The translations under genes and the position numbers were made by a program. This document shows positions 12,301 to 25,800 of a stretch of 64,000 nt of DNA, one piece after another. This DNA is from Paragonimus skrjabini miyazakii. Lineage: Eukaryota > Platyhelminthes > Trematoda > Plagiorchiida > Troglotrematidae. The number at the start of each line of letters is the position of its first letter. Position 1 is the stretch's first letter. The stretch is from the NCBI GenBank assembly GCA_014338405.1, contig JTDE01001490.1, positions 61,420 through 125,419 on the forward strand. Reading direction: 5' to 3'. The notes beneath the pieces are model-generated. The model ran no database searches and had not been told where the DNA came from. It saw only the letters and a program-made list of their open reading frames with translations.

Positions 12301-13904
12301 CTTCTGCACAGTTCGGTTGCCAAATAGGTGCGTCTCAAAGAAGGTTGAGTCTGACGAAATATTAAAGTTCAATAGTAGTCGCAATGACAATCATATCGGC
12401 AATAACCATGCTAGGTGTTTTGGTACCACGCCATGGTCATATATACTTGATGCACAGGACTGATGAGAATGAATACTGTGCTGACGAGGGAAATCGCTAA
12501 CTTTGATAGATATTCACTTCTCCAGTTCTGCCCACGGCGTTGCACGTTCAAGACTACTTCCGGCTACCAAACCTATTGTTGGTTAACTTTGTCCCGTAGT
12601 ACTGGACGCCTATATGTCAGACGATCTAAGGTATAAGAGGTTATGTTCGTAGAAAGAATTCAATCACCACGTTGCCATATGAGTGTGAATAAGCAGAACA
12701 GAGGTAACAAAACTGCCTATGACGTCGCTTGATTTGCACCTCTCCGTAGACCTGAATTATCACAGTCTCCGGATGATGAATCCAACCACTGCTGAAGTTG
12801 GTAACCGAGTATTGGTGCACTAGGGAGAGCATCATTAACACCTCATTTAGCCCTGTGCGTATTATCGCTTGGAGTTTTGAACAGATCGTTGTTAATTTTG
12901 TTCCCTACCGTACGGAATTATCTGTGTATTGTTCTCGTTAACCTAGTAGCAGATGTGGGAAGGATGAAAAAGTCACGTATTGCGCCTTTGTCCTCCTGGC
13001 TTTCACTTGGTTGTCCGTCAATCGGAACACATGTGGGCTTGTGCGTAGTGTTGATCAGTGTAACAGTATGCGCATTTATTCAGATATGCGTAGTAGAATG
13101 TATCTGAACTGTGACGGGGCCTGATAGTATAATATTATAACTGATGACGTGGTTTCATATCTAATGCTATTCTATTAAATCCAACTGCTAACTTTTGCTG
13201 AATTTCTCCGCAACTTTCGAAGAACTTGGTGTAGTAACATTGAAGCACTCCTAGTTTTATTATTTCCTGACCCTTAGCGTGTCTGATAAACATCACTTTC
13301 CAGTTTTTGAATTGCCTTTTTCTTCAGTTCTTTAATATGGTACCAACATACACTAGTTTACCTAGGTACGAAATTCTAAAACCGTCTTATACATTTCCTA
13401 CTTTGAACGTCTAGTAATAGACCGAGTTTGACTTTTAAAGAAGCTTTCTTTGCTTCAGCACTTACTTCCGCAAATGAACATTGCTGCGGACTATCTTTCA
13501 TTTAGTTACGTAAAGCACTGTAGATCGAGGAGAAAATTTGATGAATTACTTATGGGGGCCCTTGTTTTTACTGTATAACCAGTGATTCGTGGTGGGTTCC
13601 CAGTTCAAAGCGCCTGTTTCCTTGCAATCGTTTTGTCTTAAGAAGACCTAACGTGAAATTGAAGAATGTATCGATTGATGGACTTTCCAAGCAAACTCTA
13701 ACTTATCTCACCCTTAGGCCCTGCAATAATAAAATGAAATAGGCCTGAATGGCTTTTGTTAATCTCCGGAGACAGATATAAGTGGTGCATGAAAAAAACA
13801 ACTTCTGCAAAACTTGTCCGCTCAGAATAGGGGATCCAAACCGTGTTCAAATGCTCGATTGCCAATATTTGCACTTATTCGCATGCGCCGAATAGCATGC
13901 GCCG
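12301..13904. other. No gene recognised
   Basis: No open frame with a motif. A plus-strand frame at 12877-13107 is hydrophobic in parts but has no signal peptide layout or splice context. Confidence 0.5.
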
Positions 13905-14510
13905 ACTAGACCGTGAATAACCTGCCACAACAGGATGTAAAAGCTTCACCTACTCTTGTCCCAGATTTAGTGAATGTACAAAGGACTGGTGTACAACTTC
14001 TACACAAAAAAGATTTGACTGAAGGTGACTTGCCAGGAGAACTTCTGAAGAATGGCGGACCAGTTTTAGCACGTTCTTTGCTCCAACTGGTCCACTCCAT
14101 CTAACAGCATAAAGTACTCTCAAAATTTCGAAGAGGCCTTAGTCTTGTCTTTGCTTAAAGACGACGGTTGTAAGCAATGCACTGAGAGTTATCAGGGTAT
14201 CTGTAGCTTTTTCAGTGCTAGAAAGATGCTATGAGGAATTCAGCTGAATCGATCCAATGCTGAAATTTTGGAGGCAGATGTTTTCGATGCGTAATATCGA
14301 TTTCGGGAGATTCCCAATGCGATCGACGTGGTGTTTGTTGCTCGATAGACCCAGGAGAATTGTCGAAAAGTCAACCAGCCGCTATGTGCCCTGCTTGTGT
14401 ATTTCAGTGAGATGCTGGATTCTGTGAACCGTGAATCATTGTGAACAGGCGTCCGAAGGTTCAACGAGCAAACATTGCGCAGTCGTAAGTTGAAGCACGC
14501 GATGCTCAAA
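13905..14510 (+). pseudogene. RTE-like LINE reverse transcriptase relic
   Basis: The plus frame at 13913-14104 ends with GELLKNGGPVLARSLLQLVHSI, matching the PPELLK-GGP-LA-xL-xLF segment at the start of LINE RT domains. After frame changes come KDDGCKQCTESYQGICSFS (equivalent to KGD-x-x-x-C-xNYRGISLLS) and PAAMCPACVFQ, followed by a piece resembling FLDF-AAFDSVNRESLW. Multiple stops and frameshifts show long decay. It is on the opposite strand to the LINE relic at the window start. Confidence 0.6.
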
Positions 14511-17430
14511 AGAACCATAATTGTCGTTGGTCTTGGCTACATGACTACACGGCGATGCGACAAATGCGGCAGCGAATGCGCTGGCCGTATCGGAGGTTTA
14601 GGTCATTAGTTTATTCATACTAGATCATCGATGCAGAGGCGACACTCGGTAAATCACTTGCTATCCTTAGCAGAAACCTAGGTCTTCATATTCTTCCACC
14701 TCTTCTTCATGCAGCCTTGTTGGTTTCATGTATGACGGCCTCTTCTCTTTTCAGTTGTTGATCTAACCGAACGTCTCTGTTAATCTTCCTCATCACTTCT
14801 GAGATAAAATAGTGCGCAGTTTTTTCTCGAACTACTTTCCGGCCTTAAATTTTCAATATGCTTCTTACCAGATATTACCAATGGAATCATTCCAATTTTC
14901 TTCCGACAGATAACGAGTTTACTTTCATACTAGTCTACCACCTAGCTGAATACAACTGGTCGGCTGAACCACAAGGGTTCCACTCACATACCATGTATCA
15001 GTGTTAACCCGGAGGAATAAAACCAGCATACGTGTGGTACAACGCTAGCCACATGTGGTCTGTTATACACAAGCTTCCCTTGGTTTCGGTCATTACGACT
15101 GACCAACCAAGAAACGGACGTTACCAGCCGTACATGGCATGGTAAATAGGACGCTCTGGTACTTTCATCGCCATAGTATACCTTTTAAGTGGTCATAGTT
15201 GATAATAATTAAGTTTGCCAACAAAAGGCGTTAGCAACAATGCGGTTATGTGGTTGATTTTGTGAGTGCCTTCAAGGTTTTCGATACCCCGAAAAGTTCA
15301 AGAAAGGATGTCTCACTGGATATTGAGATAATCGTTTGGCAGAATACCCTACACCGTGCGCGATCCAAACCGTGGTTGGCCTCAATGTGCTTGGAATTCA
15401 GAGCAACACAACAACATATTTTTTGATATGCTTTTACCGCTGCACTTTGAACTCAAATATGAAGTCTTCCACGATTCATCCCATGAAAAACGTCCTTGAC
15501 TTTCGTATCCAGTGTTTTCCACCTTCTGAAGTGATCCCTGTTTACCATTTCAGCCAATCAGGATGCACGCTTTTTAACTGTCTGCTAACCAATATCTTGC
15601 TACATAACCATAAGAGGTTGAGTTACTTTTTCTCATGTTATCTATAGAGATTGAGCATTATTCTCATTACAAATGCTATCGTGTACTATGTGTGCGGACC
15701 CTCATCTTGCTTAACTTTTGGCATCAAATCTAAATAAACTTTTCGAATAACTGGGAAGTAACAGCTATTCTGAGAGTGCTAGACAGATAGAATAGCGGTG
15801 CCTCGCAAAAGCACCGTTCCCTTGTTATACGAATGAGTAAGATGCGTTAGTACCGCACTTTCTATAACGGTGTCACCACATATAAAAGTTTTCACTAAAC
15901 ACGGGGAAATTCATTGGGAATGCATCGCACTAAATTGCCTATCAGAACGGTTGCACCAAAACATGGGACACAGAATAACATCGTTCACGCACGGTGTGAA
16001 TGATCCAGCTAGTAGTGTACATATTACAATGACACACAAACACTAACAGATAAGATCACGAGCGAAACGACTGAATGTTCAACTTTGGATGCTGATCACT
16101 GGCTTGATTAAAACATTGCACACTCCGACATCATCACCAAAGTACTTTCACTGTTTCATGGGCTTTGATAGGTTTGCAGTAATATGGTGTGAAAAGAATA
16201 TATTCCGGATGATCGCGCAACCCTCTAAACAATGGCGATCCTTTGATGATGTGAGAAATCTTAATACCAATGCCGCATCGTTATAACTCAATCAAAGATT
16301 AATGAGCAACTTCATGGCCTTATAAAGGACGCATATTCGTTTCTGTGGTATATGACAGGTAAACATAAATCGAATCCTTTATCAACAGACTAAGTGTCTA
16401 TGAATCATGCTAATGGAACGGTAGGAATTTTGCAGCTTAGAGGAGACTTTGAATATTCGTGTATTCCTGAATATGTGTGGACGATGTCATATGAAGAAAG
16501 AGGATAAGAAAAAATATACATGCAAGGAACGTTTGTAAGTATTATGGGGTTCTGAATGATATATTTTGATCACTACCCACAGTGGATAGCAACGTGTGAA
16601 GTGCCGTGCACTTCAAACTTTTCCAAGCAGGTCGGTTGAAAAGTCCACAAGAGTACAAACATTACGATCAGCTATGAGTTGCGTTCAGTTTATATCACAA
16701 TGAAAACAGCGTTTGCTTCAGAACTTGTGAGAATCCTAGGGATATGAAACAAAACGGTACCAGGTGAGATTAAAATGCAAATAGAAATAGGTCATATATA
16801 CGTCATACACATATACATATACAAACGCACTTCAGAAAGCAATGATTTCCTACAACTAGCCTTAAAAGTAGAACGCCACATCAGTGTTTCAGACGATCAC
16901 GCTAACTATATGTTCAAAAAACACCACGAATATATGCACCAAATTGTTTGGTGGAATCAATGACTGTCGAAGCTGTCACGGCAGATATAGTAAAATGTTC
17001 AGCATTAGACAGAGGGTGTGAAACCGATTCGTCGGAATAGACCTGCATGCCAGATTTTCCTTTGAGTTTTGGTTGGTGTATCTATTCGACCGTAAGGGAA
17101 GTCAGTGGTGTGCGCTTTTGGCTAGGATTAAGAGTTTTCTGAAAACTTTTGTGACCATTACATTTTACGTCATGACTAAGGTGCACAGACTCCGAAAGAG
17201 TGAGCAGACACCAGAGGCTTCCATAGTGTAAAGTGACCATTGGGTTATAAAACGGCATTCAATTATTCATTGCAGGCAAGCTGCTGTTCGGAACAACAGT
17301 CGTAACTCGGCAAAGCAAATAGTCCATGATTTTGATGTAAGGCCTGGCTTGTCCGGCACACACCACCAAGAAATTGAACAAGGTCGTTTGGTAGTTTCAG
17401 GGGGAGGGGCTATGTCTAGATACATTGGTC
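14511..17430. other. No gene recognised
   Basis: The longest frame is 15336-15647 plus (103 residues), cysteine- and serine-containing, without a family I can name. Nothing else stands out. Confidence 0.5.
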
Positions 17431-17530
17431 NNNNNNNNNNNNNNNNNNNNNNNNNNNNNNNNNNNNNNNNNNNNNNNNNNNNNNNNNNNNNNNNNNNNNN
17501 NNNNNNNNNNNNNNNNNNNNNNNNNNNNNN
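17431..17530. other. Assembly gap (100 N)
   Basis: Exactly 100 N bases, the usual placeholder for a gap of unknown size. The order and distance of sequence on its two sides rely on scaffolding. Confidence 1.
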
Positions 17531-19289
17531 CCGTGCCCAATGATGAGCAGAACACTCTCTGAGATTTATCGAGTACACGATTAAGTGACAAATATGAGTA
17601 ACCAGATAAGAGAAGTCGTCTGCGCATGTGCAGTGTTTTCCATATTATAGGTCTCTCGTTTGTACTGGACCCACTGGTGAATGTGACGAGGGTGTGACAA
17701 CAACTGGTTTATTTAGGTTCCACTCACCGAATAACTCAATTTAATAAAACGAAGTGATTGTGTCCATCTACGAAGACGGGTCTATTAAAGGAAAGCTATC
17801 GACTAACTGGAAGAATTTGTACAATTTGTGACTGCGACCTGGCTCTGTCTAACTCATTGTGTACTTCTGTACAAACGCTGTCACACCTGAGAACGTCATT
17901 TGTCTGGGACAGAGTGTTAGTGTGATTATCGAGGCTCGGCGAAATTAGATGCTATCTGGTACTTAAGTCTGTGTAAATCATGGCAAAATGGCATTCTGAT
18001 AGCAGGTCTTAGTCTTCACTCAGCAGACATGGTATATTCTATGTATGCGTATTGTTTACTTATGCACTCTTGGTCACACCAGGAAATGAGACCCTGTGAA
18101 AAAAGACGTTGTCGGAGAAATACAATGACATCCATGAAACTCAATGGAATTGTTACCCACTGTACCAGCATTTTCGAAAACCAGCTGTGTGTTAAACAAT
18201 TGTTGGAAGTGAGCTCGTCTGGTTAGATTGATAATAGGTTTGACTATATTAGTGAGATGAAGACCCAAACAAGAGATTTTACCAGCATTCTTGAAAGTAT
18301 CCACTCCTGAAACGACTACTTCAATTTCTCCTTAATCAGTGGTAAGATCTGTGAGCAGTTCAGGTCGTGACCGTCGGTTGGTCAGGTGTATTATTATTGA
18401 GTATGATGGGTTACGTATTTGGCAAATCGAAAATTGTATTTGAACGTGTCATGGAACTGTTGACTCGCAAACATTTCTCGATGCACGGAGAAGAAAGAAT
18501 ATCGACTTTTAAATGACAGACCTTCTGTGCAAAACATATACAGTGCTCCATCTCATGGTTATCTCTTCCATAAAGACCAGTTTGAAAGGGATGATGTGGA
18601 TTCTGTGGAGAATGCCGGCATCAAATGACCACATTTCTAATCCTTACAGGACAATGTTAGTTCCCCGTCAGTAAGCCAACTCCTCTGGTTCGACCGGTTT
18701 TTGCGTTTCCCAATCTTGATTGCTGATGGAAGGAACACGGCTCATACAACCCTCACGGAATGAAGATTGACCGATGCAAAAGCCAAGACTGAGCAGACCG
18801 AAAACTTCTCATATGAACATATGAAAGATGTGAGTAATTGCAAGTAGGAGGTAAGTCGAGATAGTTTAATTTCTTGGCGAATAATTAAATTATGCTACCA
18901 GCCTCATGAAAATAAAACTCTCAACGTTCGAATTTTCTGATATTTAATATGGGTTTATGTCTGAGTGAAATCACATTGTAACCTCATCTTAATCTGCATC
19001 TTATTTGTGTGGTTTTCTCATTTCCCCACCAAAATATTCAACTACTTATTTATTCAGTGCAATGGGTACACAATTTATATTAACCTTGATCCCTTGTCAC
19101 TTGTGAGTACTCAACCCGTTGTTCAACAAGTTTACTGATTTTTGTGATTTCACTCAGGAAAGAAGATCATCGATTACATCTAACAAATCCATTACTACTA
19201 TGTTTTCACTCGATGCGATCGAGCAATCTGAGCATTACACGCAAATAAAGGTGACTGAGTGGCTGTATATGATAATGCCTACTACGTGC
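17531..19289. other. No gene recognised
   Basis: Frames at 18029-18226 plus and 18074-18304 minus overlap each other. Neither has a convincing motif, although the minus one is weakly reminiscent of a LINE C-terminal region. Confidence 0.45.
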
Positions 19290-19500
19290 CTACTACGGTG
19301 AGTGTAACACAGTAGTCAGCACGGTTGTCTGATGAAAACGTGGCTGAATTTCAGCTCCTGGTTGTGAAGTGGATATGCACCACTGGTGAGCTGTAATGAG
19401 AACGGAGCTTGAATATAGTGCTTTCTTTCGAAAGTGGCTGGTCAGAAGGTATGTGCATGTGAAAACTGCAATCAGTTGTGAATGAAATTCAGCTTATATT
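19290..19500 (+). repeat. tRNA-derived SINE, family S1, copy 2
   Basis: A decayed plus-strand copy. The head has ACGGTTGTCTGATGAAAACG, followed by an altered B-box region, then GGTGAGCTGTAATGAGAACG and GAATATAGTGCTTTCTTTCG, and a tail near 19470. It lines up with copy 1 from head to tail. Confidence 0.65.
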
Positions 19501-22095
19501 AGCCATTATCCTCTACCACTCAAATTGACAGTCGGACATCCTTACTGGTTTCATTAGACTTCAGTTTCACGAAGTGTCATCAAGCTTCAACCTCTTAACA
19601 AAATATGGTCACTAATATGTGATCCATACAGTTTTGTTATTTTCTGTCGTTCACACTTATTCTGTCCAGGAGACTTGTTTTCCTGAACCGTCTACCTCTG
19701 ATCAAGCGAACTTACGTTAGGCATTCATCAAAAGCATATTTATTGTGATGGAGATTTGTCTTCCAGTTCTAATGATTTCGACACAGTTGCCTTAGTCGCT
19801 TCTTCAGTGAAATTCAATGTGTAGTGGGTGTGAGGGCGAAAGATGGACATAATTTCTAATTGGCGAGGTTTATATTGACATTGATTAGGGTTACTCGATA
19901 TGATTTAGAAAAACGGTGACGTAATTATTGGCGTATTCTGTAGTACCGATTAACAGGCACTTTAGAGAACGAGAGCATGTTAACCTTGCTGTATTGCCTA
20001 TGCAATTCGCTTGTATTGATTACAGCCACGCAGAAACAAATCAGCTTGTGTCTGGTGGCAATGGATACGAATTGTTCAACCGACTGTATCCGATAATTAT
20101 GCATTCGACAAGAGTCGCGTTGTGCTCGATTTGCAATCATGCCCAATTGTCAAGCGTATACCTGACTGAAGGCATAGACTGACTTGTAGTAAATTGCAAT
20201 CAACCATTCATACTATACATTCTACGTCAAAACTCGTGCGAACATTTGGGCTTCCGCGTTCACTGGTTTCAGGCATGATTTTGATGTGTTATATCGATTG
20301 ATTTGGTGGAATAAATAACATCTTGATAGCTTTTGTAAATTTCATTTTGTTTGCTTTGTTTTTGGTTACCTCATAAATGGGTTAATTCGATTCTGATATG
20401 TTGGTTTGTTAGTCACGAGAGGCGCATGAACCATATTGAGCGTGCCCTTATTTTTCATTCGTTTGGAAGGTTTTTGTGTTGTTACACATATTTCCAATGA
20501 TAATTTTGAGTGGGAATCGGTGTGCTGCCGGTTAACGTCAACGTCGTTTGTTTTGTGTGCTTAACGAAGACGTGTTTCAGAGTTGTGCTCAGTAATTTTT
20601 ATTGTTTTTTCTAGCTATATTAGCAGTCTGTGACACACTCATTCGAGTGTTTTCTGGAATGATTTTGCTCTCAGCTCATCCTTCATCTAGCCATGAGGAA
20701 CTTTCGCATTACGATCTGTCCATTTGCTACGTTGGAGTTATATGATATCTCAGTTGTTTGCACACTTTGAACTGCAGTTGGAGAAGAGTCTTGAATTATG
20801 TGGATTGCAGTTTTCCGTGGGGTGAGTTGCGTGATACCTGATGGATATGCGTTCCCGGACGGTATGTGTCTACGAATGAATAAATGATTACTCGAGCATG
20901 GACAGTGCGGTGGCATAGGTTTAATGGTCAAATCGCATTTTCCTCCTATGATCCTGAGTTCCGTCCCCATTTAAAACATGGGTATTTGGCACTGATATGT
21001 TTCTAGACTTAGAAACTCAATTTAATGCTATTTTTCAATATGGTCGGTCAGAAAAGTAGCACTGAATATTAATCCAACAATCTTTATGCATGTTTTTCAG
21101 ATATTCGTCCAACGATTCATCAGTACATCCAAACTGCGTGGTGACAAATGTTGAAAGATGTTAGCATCTCGATTTATCTTGTCAGCTGCATGCTATAAGC
21201 AAACAGAATCCATGGCACAGTCGCATGGCAACGGAGATTGAACATAGTGAAATTTAGGTCCAAATGCCGCTACCAAGGGAAGTGGTTTGTGTGAACCGTT
21301 AACTTTTACGCACACAACACTAGCTGTCTTTGTTTGATCGAGATGGCTTCATTGATCACCAGAATTTTCGAGTTTGGTTGCAGTTGTGTGAATTGAAATC
21401 TGACTTGCACACTTAACAACGACGATATACGAAGAATGGAGATTGCTTATGATCATGTTAATAGTAACGTTGTAGGTCGTTGAATGAAACTAAATAATGA
21501 AACTTAGATTACCGAAAGGAAACTTGCTTTTGGAAGAGTATGGGGCTCAGAAATTATGAGTTGGCGCCACAACTGTTTAGTCCATGGAGAGATGCGATGA
21601 AATTTTCAGGCAGTTGGCTTCTGGCAATCAATCCCAATTTAGAGGTGGTTTACTATTACGTCAGCAACGAGCAACCAAGGCGGTTATGTGCGCGGATTAA
21701 TGACAAAAGGATCGTCTGACGAACGTTCCGTCATACTAAACGCAGTTTGGCCGTAACTGCTCACGCAAGCAGTGTTATAGAAAGCATCGTTGCGAATGTT
21801 TTCCCATAGTGTGCACGCTTGAATTAATTGTACATTTTAGTTAACTATGGTAGGTTCATTTCGCTGCCAGTAAAAACGGAGTCGTAAAATGTATCGGAAG
21901 CATGGCAGATGATTCGGACTGCGTTCATTTTTATAATTTAACTCATTAAAGTCGATTGTATATGAAATTGGTAGAAGAGATTTTTGAGAAAGTGTGATTC
22001 ACTGGTTGGGGAGCTCGTAAACTGCTGTTTGGACGTTTAGGCATTGTGACCTGAACAGTGTGGCCACACACACAAACCGTTTCACTCACCTAACC
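19501..22095. other. No gene recognised
   Basis: The longest frame, 20683-20970 minus (95 residues), has scattered cysteines but no family I recognise. No repeat shared with the rest of the window was noticed. Confidence 0.5.
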
Positions 22096-22099
22096 GTTT

Positions 22100-22470
22100 T
22101 CAGGTGAACATACGATGGTGACGTCCAGAATCCTGTGAATTATATCTATTTGGAGTACAAATTTGGGAAAATCTGAATCGTTTTTTTCTACCGAAGAGTT
22201 GTATGACCTCAATACGAGGACGTACAAGTGAGAAGTTAGCAGAATTATTTGTAAAATTTCTGAGACGCTTGTGATCTGTTTGCTGTATTAGCGAGTGACC
22301 TGAACAACGCAAGCATTCAGAGGTGTGAATGATTTCAATAGAGTAAATGCTTTTAAGTACCCAGCCACTTAAGTGAGTTATCACGAAGAAGTAACAGTTC
22401 ATCGGGCAGCACTTCATCATGTGGACGGGGGAATAACATAAGTTACTGAAATAAGCCAATTTCTCGAACA
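22100..22470 (-). pseudogene. Possible Penelope GIY-YIG tail relic
   Basis: The minus frame contains VITHLSGWVLKS, resembling the SEHLPKWL helix after a Penelope GIY-YIG core, then SGHSLIQQTDHKRL and RPRIEVIQLFGRKK, in the positions of the A-R-H-L-x-x-T-D-H and R-L-L-S-x-x-E-A blocks. The match is weak and I could not find the GIY-YIG core itself. It lies just upstream of the multi-CUB gene. Confidence 0.3.
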
Positions 22471-22751
22471 AATTGAAAATTTTGACTAAACCTGTGTTCA
22501 AGGATAGCGTAAAAGTTGTACAATATACGGGTTAACAAGAATTTTTGAGATTGTAAAGCGCTTGTGAACCTTTTGTGGAACGGTCGCATTAGGTTTTCAC
22601 ATAACCAATAGACACCCTGATGCAACAGTGTATTTCAGAGAAGTGATAGTCAATTAGAAGAAAAATCCCACGTTCAGTGAGGTTCCAATTAACGAAGACA
22701 GAGCTTTTATTCCTGTGTTTAGACAGCTGAAACACTGTGCATCTATATGTT

Positions 22752-22765
22752 TATATATATATATT
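22752..22765 (+). promoter_or_regulatory. Candidate TATA element of the multi-CUB gene
   Basis: A TATATATATATA run about 55-70 bases before the ATG at 22821, a reasonable place for a TATA box with a short 5' untranslated leader. It could equally be a plain AT microsatellite, and the start may instead be set by trans-splicing, which is common in flatworms. Confidence 0.3.
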
Positions 22766-22820
22766 GGAATTATTGTCAAACCATAGCAAGACATTACGAA
22801 TTCACATTCGGAAATAACGA

Positions 22821-22881
22821 ATGTATTTGTCAGGCTTGCTTATTTTGGTGAGCATTTTGTGCCCCCAAGCGTTTATTCCAC
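22821..22881 (+). CDS. Exon 1: signal peptide
   Basis: ATG at 22821 opens a 61-nt exon encoding MYLSGLLILVSILCP followed by QAFIP. It is a short, strongly hydrophobic leader typical of a secretory signal peptide, with small residues near the likely cleavage site. It ends in phase 1 at C|GTAAGT, a perfect donor. The next exon (24537) begins with two bases, GA, that complete the codon CGA (Arg) and keep the frame into the first CUB domain. The match of donor, phase and frame is the reason for choosing it. It is too short to show up in ordinary open-frame scans. Confidence 0.7.
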
Positions 22882-25800
22882 GTAAGTAGTGTGATGTTCA
22901 GGCGTTTGTTCAGATGTTATTCCTTTCTTTTACGGAACCTAATTGTGGTGTTTATTTTCTGTATGGTGTATCGTGAGATTGGGTATAACAAAGTTTGTTG
23001 CAGAATTGCATGGAGGGCGTTCCACACAAAATATGAAATGCCACCTTCTACTTTGTACTCACGTGCGACATTCCGATTAAAGTGACGAAATTACCTGCAA
23101 ATCCAAACTTGCCATATACCGTCCACAATGAACCGCTGCCTTAGAAACCAAAAGTATTGGTGAGACTCACAAAAGAGTGTGTGTATCAACTGGTTGCCTT
23201 CAATACACTTTTATTGGGACTTGCGGACGGCACATACCACATCAAATATACAGGATATCGCCTGAAGTCTACACGTCTCCAAAGGAACATCCTGAAGATT
23301 TAGACACTACGCTGATTTGCTAGGATTCTTACAAAAACCGCTATTGCACATCTTAGCAAACTAATTCCCCAACTGTTGTCGTGGTCTGTCCACCACCGTT
23401 ATCTTTAAATAATGGTAAACTGTGAGCTTTCCTGAACTCCTACGGAACTGATTCCTGTTCTCTCATAGACTGAACCTAGTAGAACAGGTCGTGCTTAAAG
23501 CTGGACGAGGAAAACCAGTGACGCCGTTACCTGGCTCTTGAGCAGATTTCAACAGAGTGAATGGGTGGACCAAAACTCGCCTTGGATGAACAATAAACTT
23601 TATGCTGCCGGCGACCAGCGTAGCCCTGCATCCTATCACCTTGCCATTCATCATAATTCTTCCTTCATTCCGCAGAGCCGTTAAGTTTGTTGACGACGTA
23701 CGTCATAGGATGTCCTCCTTTTGTTTTTATTTCTCCGATTAATTATGGAATCAGATAATGATTTATTCTTCTTTCGTATCTGGCTTATATAATCTATGTC
23801 ATTGTCAACGAACTAGTCCGAGTGTTTCTGACTGTGAATACCGATTATTTTGGTGCTTGTTACGGTAATTTGCTAATTGGAACGTCGTCACACTCCGTTA
23901 GGAGTAAAGTTTTTGACAATGTCTTTGAGATGAACGGCGATCGCATGCTGAACAGTTGTTTCTGTCTTTGAGTTTTCGATCGCCGCTGACATAGTAAGCT
24001 AAAATAGAATCACATGCAAGCACACGCACACACTTACAACGCACTTCAGCCTATTCACAATTAAAGATGCAATTAGGTAAATCTACACGAGCGCGTACTC
24101 CGTTCTGACTAAGTCCGATCCAGTGATAGGACACGAACAAATATGTTGTACATGGTAAAATAGATAGCTCGATGTTAGTTCATGAATCGAAAAATCAAGC
24201 ACTAGGTATAATGAGAGATTAACTTCTTCCCGGCAACTCACCGTATCCCTTTTGACTACCCTAATATAGATGCGATTAACATCAGATGGCAAGTTCACCC
24301 GAAAACACCGTAATTTATAACCTACTCAGGGAAAAACCATAAATCAGGAAAAACTTAGTAATAAAATCGGTTTGTCAGCCATCTGTAATATAACGTTCTT
24401 CTATCAGTAAAACCTTAGTCTCCTAAGTAGTTCTGTTGCGTTAATTCATTTTCCTACTGAGTATGCAGTGGGCATTATAGAGTTGCGTTTGCGCGTGAGT
24501 GTTCAAGTTATCGATTTTTCATCAACTCACTTTCAGGACCTTGTGGTTACGTGTATGAACTGGAAATTAACGGTAGTATTTCATACAACGATACACCAGA
24601 CAATCGACAAGATTCATTGCTGTGCAGCTGGAAAATCAAAACAACGGGGAAAAAACGCATAAAACTGGAGCCAGTAACCTTTAAAGTAGGTTCAGTACAA
24701 TCGCCAACCAAATATTTTAACAGACTACAAATTAATTAGTGCTGCCGTCAAAATTCGATGTTGTACTGTTTATTAAAATACAATGACCTAGTGATTTACA
24801 ATCAACCTGAATCAAACAAAAAAGTTATAAAACTGAGTGTCAACACTGTAGTGAAGGTATTCTTAAGTTTTTCACTACAATACTGCCTTCAGTATACGTG
24901 AGTGCATGTTACTATTACGCTAGGCAGTTGATGGGCGTTATTCCATCCAGTGCTGATTTACACAGGACAAACGAAAGTTTTTAGTTATTGATTAATTCCC
25001 CGGTTAAGTCCCATCGGGTTAAAACCAAAACAATTTTAGGTTTTGCAACGTTTCAACCCTCTATGACGACGGCCTTTGTCAAACGATTTAAATCAGAAGA
25101 TATACCAATTGAATATCATCCACAAGTGATCGCAGCAGTCTCATTCCCATAGACTTTCCAGTCGTCAACTTTCGAACGGCAGAAGCACTGGACTCGAGTT
25201 TCGCTCTCATTAGAGCTCGTCAGTAGTGCATACCATCGCCAACGAGACAAAAATTCACAATCCTCTACTACTCATCAGTAATCAAAACATCACTCAAAAA
25301 GTTAACACTTTCTGTGATTTCAACTTGGAGAGAAGTCCTAGTCGAGGGGTCATCGACTAGAGTTAACCGGACAGTTACTGTCTCCTATCGAGACGATCGG
25401 GTAACCTGATCATTACTCACAAGCGAAAGTGGTCGAGCGTTCAGACAGGATAATTCGGTCGTGTCCAATGTGAGGTTGTTGGCGTAGTGGTCAACACGTT
25501 TGCCTCATGAAAAGCGCGGCCGGGGTTCTAGTCCCAGTAGCGGCAAGGCTGTGCCTTACTGACGAGCTCTAATGAGAGCGGAACTCGAGTCGAGTGTTTC
25601 TGCCGTTTGAAAGGGGCTGACTGGAAAGTCTATGTCAATGCGATGGCTGCGATCGATTGTGGGTGATGTTCAATCCATCATCATCAGTAAATCTACCATT
25701 CTTTTGGTTTTCATTCGTTGTGAATTAATCGATGAATTATTTAATAATGGGCATCAGCACAACACAGTATATTCTCTCAGATCCTTTCTGTTTACCGTCC

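Noticed and set aside
15336..15647. 103-residue plus-strand frame
   Set aside because: Length is within what is expected by chance in a window this size; no motif.
18074..18304. Minus-strand frame vaguely like a LINE C-terminal region
   Set aside because: The resemblance rests on one short piece and no upstream RT motif was found.
20683..20970. 95-residue minus-strand frame with scattered cysteines
   Set aside because: No family resemblance, no splice context and no neighbour suggesting a gene.
22891..23085. Plus-strand frame with a hydrophobic N-terminus just after the signal-peptide exon
   Set aside because: It lies in intron 1, has no domain after the hydrophobic part, and the exon at 22821-22881 explains the gene start with correct phase.
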